Source of the DNA: Emiliania huxleyi CCMP1516
Taxonomy: Eukaryota; Haptophyta; Isochrysidales; Noelaerhabdaceae
Assembly (NCBI RefSeq): GCF_000372725.1
Contig: NW_005200814.1
Span: forward strand, 84,302 to 148,301
DNA length: 64,000 nt
Direction of reading: 5' to 3'
Part shown: positions 28,637 through 39,016 of the stretch, in pieces
Numbering within the stretch: the stretch's first letter is position 1
Layout: every line of letters starts with the position of its first letter
The notes under the pieces: model-generated
Told to the model about the DNA's origin: nothing
The model's database searches: none
The model's input: the letters and a program-made list of their open reading frames with translations, nothing else
Made by a program: the position numbers and the translations under genes

Positions 28637-30982
28637 GGCCTGGGACCCACATCTCTGCGCCGCGCTGCTGCCCGTGATGCGCGAGAATGCCGCGGGGCTG
28701 GACCTCGTCACGTGCAGCGACCTGCGCTCCTCCTTCGAGCGCGCCCTCGCCGCGTGGGAGCGGGTCCACCGCCGGATCTCGTTTCACGAGGTGCAGTGCG
28801 ACTTGCGGCCTGGCGAGGCGTGGACTGACGCGTGTCCGCGCGTGGAGCTGTGGGTGACGAGCTTCGCGGGCTCGTCGTCGCCGCCTCCCCCCCCGGCGCA
28901 CGACGGCGACCAAGTCGCAAGCACCGACCCGGTGTGCCCCACGCCTTGCCGCGCTCGCCACCCCTTCGCACACGCATCCGACCCCCCCCCCCCCCTCCCC
29001 TTCCCTGCCCCCCCCCCCCCCCCCTCCCTCAGGTCTACGCCTACTCCTCCCAGCTCGGCCGACTCCTCCGGCTCACCAACGGCGTAGAGCTGCAAAGCCA
29101 CTCCACGGCGCTTCTTCCCCTCCCTCCCCTCCGCCTCCTCCACCGCCCTCGCCTCCGCCGCACCTCACCCGCCGCCAGACGCCTCTCTCTCGCGTCCGCC
29201 CTTGCCGCCGCCGCCTCGTCCGCCTCCCTCCAATGCCCCCGCTTCCTCGTCGCCCCCCTCCCCGCACCGCGCCCCTCTCACCGGGGGCCCAAAGCAGCTC
29301 ACCGCACAAGCCCCTGGCCGCAGGTGGAGATTGTGCGCGCGCAGATCGTGTTTGGCGGCGGGTCGGACGTGTGCTGGTACCTCGACTCTTGGTTCTGCGG
29401 CGCGCTGCACGCGCTGCGCGACTCGCTCTTCCTCGCCATCGGCGCGGCGCTCTGGGGCGCCTTCAGCTTCAGCCTCATTTACTGGCTGCTGCGTCTCTGG
29501 CGCGCGGCGCGCGTCCGCTCGGCGGAGGAGCAACGAGAGCTCACCCCACCCCTGGCTGCGCGAAGGCACGCGCGGCGGTTCGGCGTCGGCGCGCGTCACT
29601 GGTCAGGCATCGCTGCCACCGTGTGGCTCGTGCTGCTCGTCGCCCCCGTGCCGCTGCTGCGCGGCGTGATTGCGCCGTGCCGCGAGTGTTTCGACTTCGA
29701 AGCTGCGTCGGTGCACGAGGTGGGCCACGCCCTCGGCCTCGGCCACCCTAACGGAGGGGGTGCTAACGTCTACCAGCGAGCCCTCGCCGCGGGCCTCCCC
29801 CTCAACGCGAGCGAGTGCCTCAACCCGTGGCGCGGCGTGCGGCAAGGCGACCCCGCCCCGCCGCCGCCCCCGCCAGTCCGCGACTACGGCACACACTTGT
29901 CTTTGGTTCTGGACTCAGGCACCCCGCCCGGCGCCGCCATCGACGCAGAGGCGAGCTGCGAGCCCGGTGGCTGGTCTGCCGGCGGGAGAGGGAGTCCGTC
30001 CTTGCTGACTGCTCCGCGCCTCACCAGGCGGGCTGCTCGCCGGCGGGAGAGGGCGAGGGAGAGGGCGAGGGGGAGGGCGAGGGAGAGGGCGAGCCGCTCC
30101 CGTGCGAGGCGGGGCAGTGCGGCGGGGCGGAGGAGAGCTGCCGCGGCGTGCGGCCGAGCGTGATGAACCGGATCGTCCAGTACCGGCGTTCTGCGTGCCT
30201 CGACGAGGACGACGTGGAGGGGCTGCACACTCTCTACCCGGACTGCGGCGCGGAGCGGGCGGTGCTCTCCTGCGACGGCGCCCAGAGTAGCCGAGACGAC
30301 GCCGAGATCATGCCGAGGAGACACAGCCGAGATCTCGCCCACTCGCGACGGCGTCCGAGGCACGGGCAGGGGAGAGGCACCGGGCAGCAGAGAGAGGCAC
30401 CGGGCAGCAGAGGGGCGAGGCGTCACCTCACCTCACCGCGCGGGACGGGTCGCAGGCGTCCGGCTCAACACCGGCATCGTCCGCCTCGCGGCCCTCGTCC
30501 TCGCGCCCCTCCTCTTCGCCCTCCTCCTCCAGCGAGTCGCCGGCCTCCTCGTCGCCCGCCGAGAGGAGCGCCGCCGCCGCGCCCGCCGCGCCGCGCGCAG
30601 GGAGGCGCGCGCAGCTCGCCGGAGGAGGAGCTGCGGCGTGGACGAGCCCCCCGCGACCGCCGCGGCCAGCCCGGTGAGCCTAGGGGTGGGCAGCGGCGTG
30701 AGCGACGCGGAGAGCGAGCTCTCGTTGACACACTCGCCGCTCCGCCCCGTGAGCGTGCTCGCCTCGCTCCGGCAGCGCCTGTGCTGTGGAGGAGCGCTCG
30801 GGCTGCGGCGGGCGACGCCAAAGTCCGTCCGCGCCGCCCCTTCCGCCCATGGGCGGGTCCACCCGGTCAGCATCGAGTGGTTTGTCCGCTCTGCGGCTCT
30901 CTCGAGCAGCATGTCGCCGCCGACGACGCCGCAGCGGCCGTCCGTCCGCAAGGACAGCGAGCGGATGTACACGAACACGTGA
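28637..30982 (+). CDS. Membrane matrixin-like metalloprotease
   Basis: Metzincin zinc protease. An early exon reads WDPHLCAALLPVMREN then ALAAWERVHRRISF, typical of the start of a matrixin domain. The zinc helix HEVGHALGLGH is at 29714-29746. The Met-turn region (RPSVMNRIVQYRR) and DVEGLHTLYP follow after a Glu/Gly repeat insert. Unusually, two hydrophobic segments (LFLAIGAALWGAFSFSLIYW and TVWLVLLVAPVPLL) lie just before the zinc helix. A third (LAALVLAPLLFALLLQRVAG) lies near the C-terminus, followed by an Arg-rich cytosolic tail that stops at 30982. Several introns are present, including GT-AG near 29000 and 30270; exact limits and the true start (perhaps near 28310) are unresolved. Likely cleaves extracellular or wall protein; substrate unknown. 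Confidence 0.75.
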
Positions 30983-31311
30983 CGTGCGTGAGGTAAGTGT
31001 TGATAGCTGTGTGGTGTACCGCGCGAAGGCTCGTTCGTACTTCTCAAGCGGCCAACAACGAGAACAGAAAGCACACAGTGTGAGAGTCAGAAGTGTGTGT
31101 GTGTGACAAGAGTCGAGACACAGCTCACAGGCTATATCTAGCAGAAAAAGACGGGACCACGACATGCATTAAATAGCGGTAGCGGCGCTGCCGCCCTGGG
31201 GAGGCGGAAAGGCGCACGGCCGCCACGCGGTGTAGTGGGTGGCCCGCAGGGCGGCCCTGGGGGCAAGTCGAAAAGGGGGCTAGGCTAAAGCGCGTGAGAT
31301 GCGCGCCACGT
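30983..31311. other. Intergenic region, nothing recognised
   Basis: It lies between two convergent 3' ends. No coding or repeat signal beyond short GT runs. Confidence 0.5.
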
Positions 31312-31791
31312 CTACTGATATTGTGAGCTGTAGCAGCCCGCTAGCTCTGCGGCATGGGCGGTGTCGACCTGCTGCTGCTCCTCGCCGACGACGGCGGGCT
31401 GCGGCGGGCTCTCGGCCGGCTGCGTGGCTGGCTGGTGGGCCGCGGCTGGCTGGGCGTTGGACGGCATCGGCAGGAGCGGGCGCGGCGCTGTGCTGCTGCA
31501 GTCCTCGTCGTCCGGCGCGCTGGGCAGGTCGGGGGAGGGGGCGGCGGGGGCGCTCCGAGGCAGCTCCACATGCGGCGCATGCTCGTGAAGCAATCTCAAG
31601 AGCTGCTCGTTCTCATCACGCAGCCGCGCATTCTCCTCCTCGAGCTGCTGGCGGTGGTCACGCTGCCGCTTGCGCGAGACGGCAGCAGACTGGCGGTTGC
31701 GCTCCTTGCGTAGGAGATGCTTCTCTTCTTCGGCGCGCGAATTGGCCGCGTATTGTAGCATGGAGATGGCATCCGGCATGCCAGCGGACAT
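31312..31791 (-). CDS. bZIP transcription factor
   Basis: A 159-residue intronless frame. The basic region KERNRQSAAVSRKRQRDH has the invariant N-x7-R spacing (N..AAVSR). A leucine zipper follows, LEEENARLRDENEQLLRLL, with three to four heptads. The remaining two thirds is Pro/Ala/Gln-rich, like an activation domain. It binds DNA as a dimer in the nucleus; the target is unknown. A minus-strand GAAAATTCTTTTT box (31849-31860) is about 58 bp upstream of the ATG, and a dispersed (TTTC)n-tailed repeat begins 145 bp upstream. Confidence 0.9.
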   Translation of the reverse strand: MSAGMPDAISMLQYAANSRAEEEKHLLRKERNRQSAAVSRKRQRDHRQQLEEENARLRDENEQLLRLLHEHAPHVELPRSAPAAPSPDLPSAPDDEDCSSTAPRPLLPMPSNAQPAAAHQPATQPAESPPQPAVVGEEQQQVDTAHAAELAGCYSSQYQ

Positions 31792-31935
31792 TCGGGCAGA
31801 TGGCTCCTCTCTCGCCGAACACGTGGCACAGATGGCCCTTGCCTCATCAAAAAGAATTTTCTAACCCAAGCCGGTCGCACGGCGAGAATTGGTGAGAAAG
31901 TGGGGAGAGAGAGAGAGGAAATGGTAGACGCCCGA

Positions 31936-32045
31936 GGGTGGGCGACGGCTAACACCACACTTCTCCCCTAAAATCCCTGTGTGGTGGCGGCGTACCACCG
32001 TCCTCCCATCCCTCCCTTGGGTTGTCTGTTTTCTTTCTTTCTTTT
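31936..32045 (+). repeat. Dispersed repeat R1 (AAATCCCTGTGTGGTGG ... TTTCTTTC)
   Basis: Full copy. It starts GGGTGGGCGACGGCTA, includes AAATCCCTGTGTGGTGGCGG and CCTCCCATCCCTCCC, and ends in TTGTCTGTTTTCTTTCTTTC. Other copies or parts: 16355-16427 (inverted), 53339-53418, 53690-53731, 53838-53945 and about 55566-55590. The pyrimidine tail resembles that of a short retroelement. Confidence 0.8.
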
Positions 32046-32103
32046 ACACGATTCATCCGTGAAGGCACAAGTGTTCGAAGAGAGAGTGGACCTGAGCAAT
32101 GAT

Positions 32104-32487
32104 ATGACTGGGCGGCAAATGATAGCAGTGGGCGTCAGAAGACTCGTCCTTGCTCGAGGAGAGCTCGATAGACTCGAGGGGCCAGGATATGCAGCAAGGA
32201 GGGCGGAGCTGCGCCGAAAGGCGAAAGAAGCCGAGAGAACAAGGGAACGGCAGGCGGCGGCGGCGGCGCAGAACGAGGCAGAGGAGAGCGACGCGACAGA
32301 GGAAGAAGCGACAAGGGAGAGCACGACGAGAAGGGGGCGACCGCGAGGTGGCACGAAGGTTGAAGCGAGAATCGAGGCTCTGCCGGCGGGTCTGTGGCCT
32401 GGCGCCTGCCAGTCTGCGGGTCGGCAAAATACCCCGGCGCTCGCGCGCGCCACCGCCCCCGGCGCGGGGTGGGATGTCAGTTCGTGA
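32104..32487 (+). CDS. Possible coiled-coil protein fragment
   Basis: A plus-strand frame with a charged helical stretch (RRLVLARGELDRLEGPGYAA, then RRKAKEAERTRERQAAAAAQ). It follows the dispersed repeat directly and has no recognised family. It might be an exon of an unrecognised gene or transposon cargo. Confidence 0.3.
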   Translation: MTGRQMIAVGVRRLVLARGELDRLEGPGYAARRAELRRKAKEAERTRERQAAAAAQNEAEESDATEEEATRESTTRRGRPRGGTKVEARIEALPAGLWPGACQSAGRQNTPALARATAPGAGWDVSS

Positions 32488-32930
32488 GTTCTGTGTTCCT
32501 GTCCCTGTGCTCCACCTTCTTCTCCCGCGTGAGTCCCTGAGAACCCCACTACATAGCGCCACCTCGTGAGCTGTCCTGTGAGCTGTGTGCTGTGTGTGTG
32601 TCCAGCAGTCCGGACCCGGTGCTACGGCCGGTGACAGTGTGCCTCGTGTCGGCTCCCGAGCCAATCGTGTGCAACGTGTGTGTGCGTGTGGGCCCGTCCT
32701 CCATGCTGGGAGGGTAAAACGGACTAGGGATCCTAAGGGAAAAGAAATCGTGCAACAAAGTTGGCTGGCCACGCATGTGCATGCCACGATCCTCGCTCCG
32801 CGCCCCGCCGCGATCCTGGCCCTCGCGCGCGCGCAGCCCCCCCCCCCCCCCCGCTCGAGCCTCGCGCTCCAGCCCGGGGAACACTGCACCAAAGCAGCCC
32901 GACGCCCGCCTCCCGCGCCCGCGCAGCTTG

Positions 32931-34964
32931 ATGCCTTGCATCTGCACCTTCCGCGTGGAATCCAAGACCCCAGCCTTCCGCTCGACCGGCCGTTCCACCG
33001 GAGCGTTTGACTACAACGCCGAGGAGGAATGGTGCGCGCGACGAAGCTCCCTCCCCCCTCCCTCCCGCGCCGCGCTCACCGGCCGCCGGCCGCTTCACAA
33101 GGTTCGAGGCGGGCATCTGAGGCGTCTGCGAGCGCTCGCGAGCGTGCCCCGGCTCAACCATCCTCGCCCTCTCCTCGCCAAGACGATCCTCCCTCGCCGC
33201 CTCTCCTCCGCCGCGTGCCTCGACCACCCTCCCGAGGATCACTTCCCACCGCCGCCGCCGCAAGTGCCGCGCGAGCCCCTCCTCCAAGGCTGCCTCCCAG
33301 ACTGCCTCCAAGACTGCCTCGACTCTGCCGCGCGGCCGCCGCTCGCGCCGCACGTGCTCCGGCCGCTTGCGGCGCACATCGCCGCCGGCGCCGAGGAGCC
33401 CTTTTACCTCGTCGACCTCGCCGCCGTCCGGTCGCGAGTCGCTCTCTGGCGGCGCGAGCTTCCACGCGTCGACCCGTTCTACGCGGTCAAGTGCAACCCG
33501 GACGCCGAGATCCTCTCGCTGCTGGGCTCGCTCGGCTGCGGCTTCGACTGCGCCTCGCGCGCGGAGATGAGCCTCATCCTCGAGGCGTGAGATATGGGGA
33601 GATATGGGGAGATATGGGGAGATGAGCCTCATCCTCGAGGCGCGAGATGCAGCCGAGACGCAGCCGAGATGCAGCCGAGATGCAGCCGAGACGCGTTTCG
33701 AGGTGTGACCTCGCCCACCGCTCGCCCTCCCAGGCCGGCGTGTCGCCGGACCGCATCGTGTACGCCAACCCGTGCAAGCAGCCCTCCCACCTCCGCTTCG
33801 CCGCCGCCGCCGGCGTCCGCCTCTCGGTCTTTGACTCGGAGGCGGAGCTGCTCAAGACGGCGGCGGAGGCGCCGAGCGCGGAGCTGCTGCTGCGCATTCA
33901 GGTGGACGACTCCAAGGCCGTGTGCGTGATGAGCAACAAGTACGGCGCCCCTCTCGCCGAGGCGCCGCCTCCCTCGCTGCCGCAGCTCGGCCTTGGACGG
34001 CCGCGACACCTCGGCACACCCTCTCTGCTACGCGTAGGCCCCCTCTCTGCTGCGGCGCGCCGCCGAGCTGGGCCTGCGCGTGCGCGGCGTCTCCTTCCAC
34101 GTCGGCTCGGGCTGCTACTCGCCGCAGGCGTACGTCGCCGCCGTGCAACGAGCTGCCCACGTCTTCTCGCTCGCCGAGGAGGCGGGCGGCCGGATGGACC
34201 TGCTCGACTTGGGCGGAGGCTTCCCGGGCGTCGACAGCGCGGAGCTCTCCTTCTCCTCCATCGCGGCGGCGCTGCGCCCGGCCCTCGACGCCTCCTTCCC
34301 GCCCTCGCGCGGCGTGCGCTTGCTCGCCGAGCCAGGCCGTTTCCTGGCCGCCGAGTCGCACACGCTCGCCGCGGCGGTGATTGGCAAGAAGCGGGTGGCC
34401 GACGCCGCCGCCGAAGGAGGCACGCGGCAGATGCTCTACATCAACGACGGCCTGTACGGCTCCTTCAACTGCCTCCTCTACGACCACGCGTCGGTGACGC
34501 CGGAGCCGCTGCCCGCGTCGGTCGCGGCGCGGGCAGCGGTCGGCGATGGTCCGAGCCCTTGGCCTGCGCGGCCGCCTCCGCAGCCCGCCGCCGTCTGGGG
34601 GCCAACGTGCGACGGTGCGACGACCTCCCCTCCCTCCTCCCACCCCCTCTCCGGCCACCCTCCTCTCGAGCGCCCCTCTCGACGCCCCCGCCCACAATCG
34701 CCTGCCCCCGTCCCCGCAGGTTTCGATTGCGTCCTGCCCGACACCAAGCTGCCCGAGCTCGCCGTCGGCGACTGGGTCGTCTTTCGGCACATGGGCGCCT
34801 ACACCGCCGCCGCCGGCTCAAACTTCAACGGGATGGCCCTCCCCTCCAAGGTGTATGTCGACCCCGGAGCCGCGCAGACCCGCCCCGCCGCGGGAGCGGC
34901 TGCGGAGGTCGCGGAGGTTGCGGAGTGGGCGGCGCATCACCGCCGCGCCGCCGCCGCCATGTGA
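32931..34964 (+). CDS. Ornithine decarboxylase (PLP, fold III)
   Basis: Makes putrescine, the first step of polyamine synthesis, in the cytosol. Motifs in order: [16 protein letters not shown] (Lys that binds PLP), [27 protein letters not shown] (phosphate-binding Arg region), [22 protein letters not shown] with the catalytic Cys of the other subunit's site, and [14 protein letters not shown]. Introns fall after LILE (about 33585-33732, GC donor possible), around 33960-34060, and after TCDG (GT donor, acceptor before GTTTCGATTG, about 34614-34720). The start at 32931 ([11 protein letters not shown]) is the best ATG, but the first 250 bases are split by an uncertain intron. An Ala/Glu-rich tail ends the protein. 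No antizyme frameshift is implied here. Confidence 0.9.
33564..33693 (+). repeat. ODC intron with duplicated exon end and GATATGGGGA / CAGCCGAGA repeats
   Basis: The 24-bp exon end starting GAGATGAGCCTCATCC occurs at 33564-33587 and again at 33619-33642. GATATGGGGA units lie between the copies, and CGAGATGCAGC units follow the second copy. Confidence 0.9.
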
Positions 34965-36102
34965 GCGGGCGGGGGGGGGGGCGGGACGGGGGCGGGTAAC
35001 GCCTGGTGTTTGCGGCAGGGCAACATCGCGGAGGGGAGAGGGGCAAATCGCGCTTGCGTCGCGGGGGCGCGCGTCGTTGAGGCTTGGTTGGACGCTTGGT
35101 CTCGTCGCGCGTGAGTGATCGAGGATGGTGAACTGACGAGCGCGGATGTGACTTGTGAGTCGGTCGTTCGCTCTTTTAAGCATGCGCTCTTTTAAACATG
35201 CGCTCTAAGCTTCGGCAAAAAAATTCTGTTCAAGTCTTATGTCTTAAAGACGACGGTGAGGCGGAGCAGACGCGCAGGGCGAGACGAGGGAGGGAGCAGG
35301 ATCGAGGATGTTGCGGAGATCAGCAGGAGCGGGATGTACGACGAGATTACGAGTAGGAGCAGCAGGGACCCGAGGGACCATGTGGAAGACGGCTAGTGCT
35401 AGTCCCCCATCGGGAGACGGGAGGACGACCCCGGCTAGTCGCCCCTGTCGCGCCGACCACACCCACAAAGAACCACCCTGCACAAAGACCGCAGGGCGGG
35501 GACCTGTTCCTTTTTACCCATCTCCTAGACCTAGTAGAGGTGTCCGTTTTATTTATTTATTTATTTAAAGGCAAAACACAACGCTCTAAGCTTCGGCAAA
35601 CGTAAAGTAAATTCTAAGACTTGGCAACAAGGGTTGACATGACTCATGACATGACTCAATTGCGCTAGGGCCTAGGCGACGAACCTGCGCCCCCTGCCGC
35701 TGCCCGCGCCGCCCCCCCCCCCCTCGGGGCGGCGGGGCCCCCCGCCCCCCCGGGGGGCCCGTTGGGGCCTGGTGGAATCTTGCCCTACACAACAGTCAAT
35801 ACACCGACTGAGATCACAGTGCGATGCCGGTCTATGCTGTGTGGGGCGCGACGTACGCGGACCGACCGGCTGCCACACACAATGGTCAATGCCACGCGCT
35901 AGAGTCGCCAACCAAGCTTGTCGAGACAAGGAGGGGCGAGACTGACTGGTTGCGAGAATGCGAGCCGCGTACGGTTCGATCCGGACACTCGAAACCACAA
36001 GTACAAATCGTAAAAGAAAGCTACCAAACGAAACTACTCGCGAGCGGGACGTCAGAGCTACTTTTGAAGGCGGCCTGCACGAACTTCTGGCCGCCCGCCG
36101 CA
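34965..36102. other. Intergenic region with dispersed repeat R3
   Basis: No gene recognised. 35501-35567 contains GGGGACCTGTTCCTTTTTAC and GTGTCCGTTTTATTTATTTA; related copies are at 7403-7462 and 46238-46300 (inverted). A G/C homopolymer hairpin (CCCCCCCCTCGGGGCGGCGG) lies near 35710-35760. 35824-36102 is open in the downstream frame but has no signal peptide. Confidence 0.55.
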
Positions 36103-38013
36103 ATGAGACGGATCGTGCTGCTCGCGGTCAGCTACTCGGTGGCCCGGGGCAGCGAGGTTGACGACGTGACTTTCGAGCCCGCCTACGGCTACTGGGATGA
36201 CGACTCTTACGGCTACATGATCGATGACGGCTTCTGTGCGTGGCAGTGTGACCCAGAGTATGTCAGTGATGGGGAGTGTGACGAGATGTGCAACGTGCCC
36301 GAGTGTGAATTCGACGGCGTCGACTGCTTCCACGGCTACGGCGAGTGCTACACGCAGGCGGACGGGTCAGACTACCGCGGCGCTGTCAACGTGACTGAGG
36401 GGGGCCTCTCGTGCCAGGCTTGGTCGCAGCAGTGGCCGCAGCGGCACGACAGGATCCACACCAATTACCCACACGGGGGACTCGGCGGGCACAACTCGTG
36501 CCGCAACCCGGACGGCGAGACCGGGCCGTGGTGCTATACCACCGACCCCAACGTCCGTTGGCAGCACTGCACGATACCGCTGCCGCAAGGGACCTGCGCT
36601 GGCCACCACGCAGCGAACCGGACGGCGCCGCCCCCAAGGCCCGCGTCCGATGCGGGAAGCGGCGAGCAGTCTTCTTCAGACATGTACGACGACTACAACA
36701 TGGACTACCCCTACCCGCCGTGGGAGCTCTCATACGACATCTTTCCGGTCGTGTTTGCGCCCGAGGTCTCGTCGCCCATCGAGCTCAACACGATGATTTC
36801 AGGGTCGGTCGAGGAGCACACGTACGTCTTCTACGAGGTCGAGATCCCGCAGTCGGTGCAGGAGGTGAAGGTGGTGGTGGTGCCCGAGGAGGGCGACCCC
36901 GACCTGTACGTCTCCTTTGACAACCCCTTCCCCACCGGCGCAAACTACACCTTCCTCTCGGACAACTACGGCGTGGAGGAGTGGACGCTCGGGCGGTACA
37001 ACTACCTCTTCTGCGGCGCCGCGGGGACCGAGGCGGCCTGCACGATGTACCTCTCTATCCTCGCGTACGACGAGCACTCCACCTTCTCGCTCGTCGTCTA
37101 CGGCGTCGAGGAAGCCTCCGCAGACGACGCGCCATCCACACTCTGCGCGCCGGGCTGCGAGTGGCTCTCGCTCGGCGACGGAACCTGCAACCAGCAGTGC
37201 GACGTGGAGGAGTGCTTCTTCGACAGGGGCGACTGCGCCTGCGACTCGGCCGAGAGCGCGGACTGCACCGACGGCTGCCCCGTCTCGTGCAAACCCGAGT
37301 GGATCGGCGACCACTACTGCGACGAGGCGTGCTTCCGCGCCTCGTGCCAGTGGGACAAGCACGACTGCCTCAAGAAGGGTGAGACGCCATGCGCAGACGA
37401 CTGCCTCCCAACCTCGCTCGGCGACGGTGAGTGCGACGCCGCGTGCAACGTCGAGTCGTGCAACTTTGACATCGACGACTGCTTCCACAATAACAACGAG
37501 TGCTACGAGCGGCAAGACGGAGCCGACTACCGCGGCAAGGTGGCCACGACCGAGAGTGGCTACCCGTGCCAGCGGTGGTCGGACCAGTCGCCCCAACAGC
37601 ACACGCGGACCGCCCAGCACTACCCTCGCTCCGGCCTCGGCGGGCACAACTTCTGCCGCAACCCAGACCGGGAGGAGCGGCCGTGGTGCTACGTGGCCGA
37701 CAAGGACAGCGGCAAGCGCTGGGACTACTGCGCAATCGGCGAGCCCTCGAACGCGTGCGTACACCCGCCGCCGCCGGCGCCGCCGCCGGCCGTCGAGGGC
37801 GCCGCCGCGATGATCGAAGTCATCGGCGCCTTTTGCCTGGGCCTCTTTGCGATCCTGATGCTCCTCTATTGCAGGAGGCTGAAGCGCAAGAGAGCGATGA
37901 AATCGGGCGGGTTCACGCAGTACGGTGGGCACGACGACGGTGTCCTGGGTACCGGCGTCGAGATTAAACCCGTCGTGCCCGAGTCGGCTGCTGCGCCCGG
38001 CGCATCGGCCTGA
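36103..38013 (+). CDS. Type I membrane protein with two kringle and several LNR (Notch/Lin-12) domains
   Basis: A single long exon. The signal peptide is MRRIVLLAVSYSVARGS. An LNR module (WQCDPEYVSDGECDEMCNVP) is followed by kringle 1 (ECYTQADGSDYRGAVNVTEG ... GHNSCRNPDG, GPWCYTTD). An acidic Tyr-rich linker and a beta-rich domain with EGDPDLYVSF follow, resembling a bacterial-type pre-peptidase C-terminal domain. Then come at least three LNR modules (each C...C...G.C...CN...C.FD..DC) and kringle 2 (ECYERQDGADYRGKVATTES ... RPWCYVADKD). A Pro-rich stalk, one transmembrane helix (VIGAFCLGLFAILMLLYC) and a short basic cytosolic tail complete it. It looks like a cell-surface receptor or adhesion protein. 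The ligand and role are unknown. The start was chosen because the upstream part of the frame lacks a signal peptide. Confidence 0.9.
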   Translation: MRRIVLLAVSYSVARGSEVDDVTFEPAYGYWDDDSYGYMIDDGFCAWQCDPEYVSDGECDEMCNVPECEFDGVDCFHGYGECYTQADGSDYRGAVNVTEGGLSCQAWSQQWPQRHDRIHTNYPHGGLGGHNSCRNPDGETGPWCYTTDPNVRWQHCTIPLPQGTCAGHHAANRTAPPPRPASDAGSGEQSSSDMYDDYNMDYPYPPWELSYDIFPVVFAPEVSSPIELNTMISGSVEEHTYVFYEVEIPQSVQEVKVVVVPEEGDPDLYVSFDNPFPTGANYTFLSDNYGVEEWTLGRYNYLFCGAAGTEAACTMYLSILAYDEHSTFSLVVYGVEEASADDAPSTLCAPGCEWLSLGDGTCNQQCDVEECFFDRGDCACDSAESADCTDGCPVSCKPEWIGDHYCDEACFRASCQWDKHDCLKKGETPCADDCLPTSLGDGECDAACNVESCNFDIDDCFHNNNECYERQDGADYRGKVATTESGYPCQRWSDQSPQQHTRTAQHYPRSGLGGHNFCRNPDREERPWCYVADKDSGKRWDYCAIGEPSNACVHPPPPAPPPAVEGAAAMIEVIGAFCLGLFAILMLLYCRRLKRKRAMKSGGFTQYGGHDDGVLGTGVEIKPVVPESAAAPGASA

Positions 38014-39016
38014 CGAGACCGACAGCCGTGGCACTCGTGCCGTGGCGGCGTTCCCAGTTTTTTTCGATCTGCGCCGCCGAAGACGGAGTGCTAGGGCGAC
38101 CTCGCCGGCATCGCGAGGGGGTGGAGGTCAGGAGGGGCATAGGTGCGGGAGGGGGCAGGGGACTCCTCAGAGGCAGAGACGCCGAGCTAACGCGCCTGCG
38201 GGCACGCGCATTTGCGGTATGTACTCTTTTACGACCACGCAGTCTGTTTCTTGGGTCTTGGCGCTTTTTTAAGCGCCTGAGCTCCTCCCTCCCTGCATTG
38301 TTCTCGGGCATTATATAGTCCGCTATATCATAATACCGCCATCTCGGCTCCCATCTCTGCAGAATGTCCGCAATAAAAACCACACCCCGGGGCCACGACC
38401 CGCTTCGGTTTCGTCGTCCATAGTGCACTATCAAACCCCAAACCCGAATAAAAAACCGTGTACCCCCCTTGGAGTGTATCTTGGAGTGTTGCTATGGAGC
38501 GTCCGCTTCAACACGCGCTTGCGCGCTCGCGTCTGCTGGCGCCCAGAGAACATGTTGCACCACATGCTCCCGGCGGAGCCAAGCTGCTTGCACTCGACAA
38601 GGCAGTCCATCCACTCAGCTCAGCCAGGGCTCGCTCGCCCGAGCTCGGAGCCGCCGTCGGTCATGGGCAGCAACAAAGGTTTGACGCGTCGCTCGGTGCA
38701 GGAAATCTGCAGTAGAGGTGCAGAGGCCGTCCGGCACGCGCGCGATGGGCTGCGGCTTCATTGGCAGCTACCAGAGCGCGTCTGGAGCGCTGCCATTGTG
38801 TGACCCACGTCCAAGCGGCGCTTCCGGCCTGTTCCGCGCCTCTTTTTACGCTTTTTTTGGAGAGGGGGGGACGAGGTGTCATCAATGTCGAAACCGCCTT
38901 TGACTCTTTCTCCGAGCGTGATACGATGGCGCTCGGCGTGGCCGCGCCGCGGTTTTTATGGTGATCGATTCAGCCCGCCCAGCCCCAGGCTTCACCACCC
39001 CACCACACCACCAGCC
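38014..39016. other. Gene-poor region
   Basis: No family found. Short plus-strand frames exist (for example 38644-38804, MGSNKGLTRRSVQEICSRG) with no supporting motif. An AT-rich patch at 38300-38340 contains CATTATATAGTCC. Confidence 0.5.

Noticed and set aside
30047-30100. GAGGGC repeat as a separate minisatellite locus
   Set aside because: It is in frame within the protease exon, giving a Glu/Gly run, so it is treated as coding low complexity.
31936-32045. R1 as a tRNA-derived SINE
   Set aside because: I could not find convincing A and B boxes; only the tail resembles a SINE.
36799-38034. A 411-codon minus-strand frame
   Set aside because: It is antisense to the kringle/LNR coding exon; the Val/Arg-rich composition is typical of shadows.
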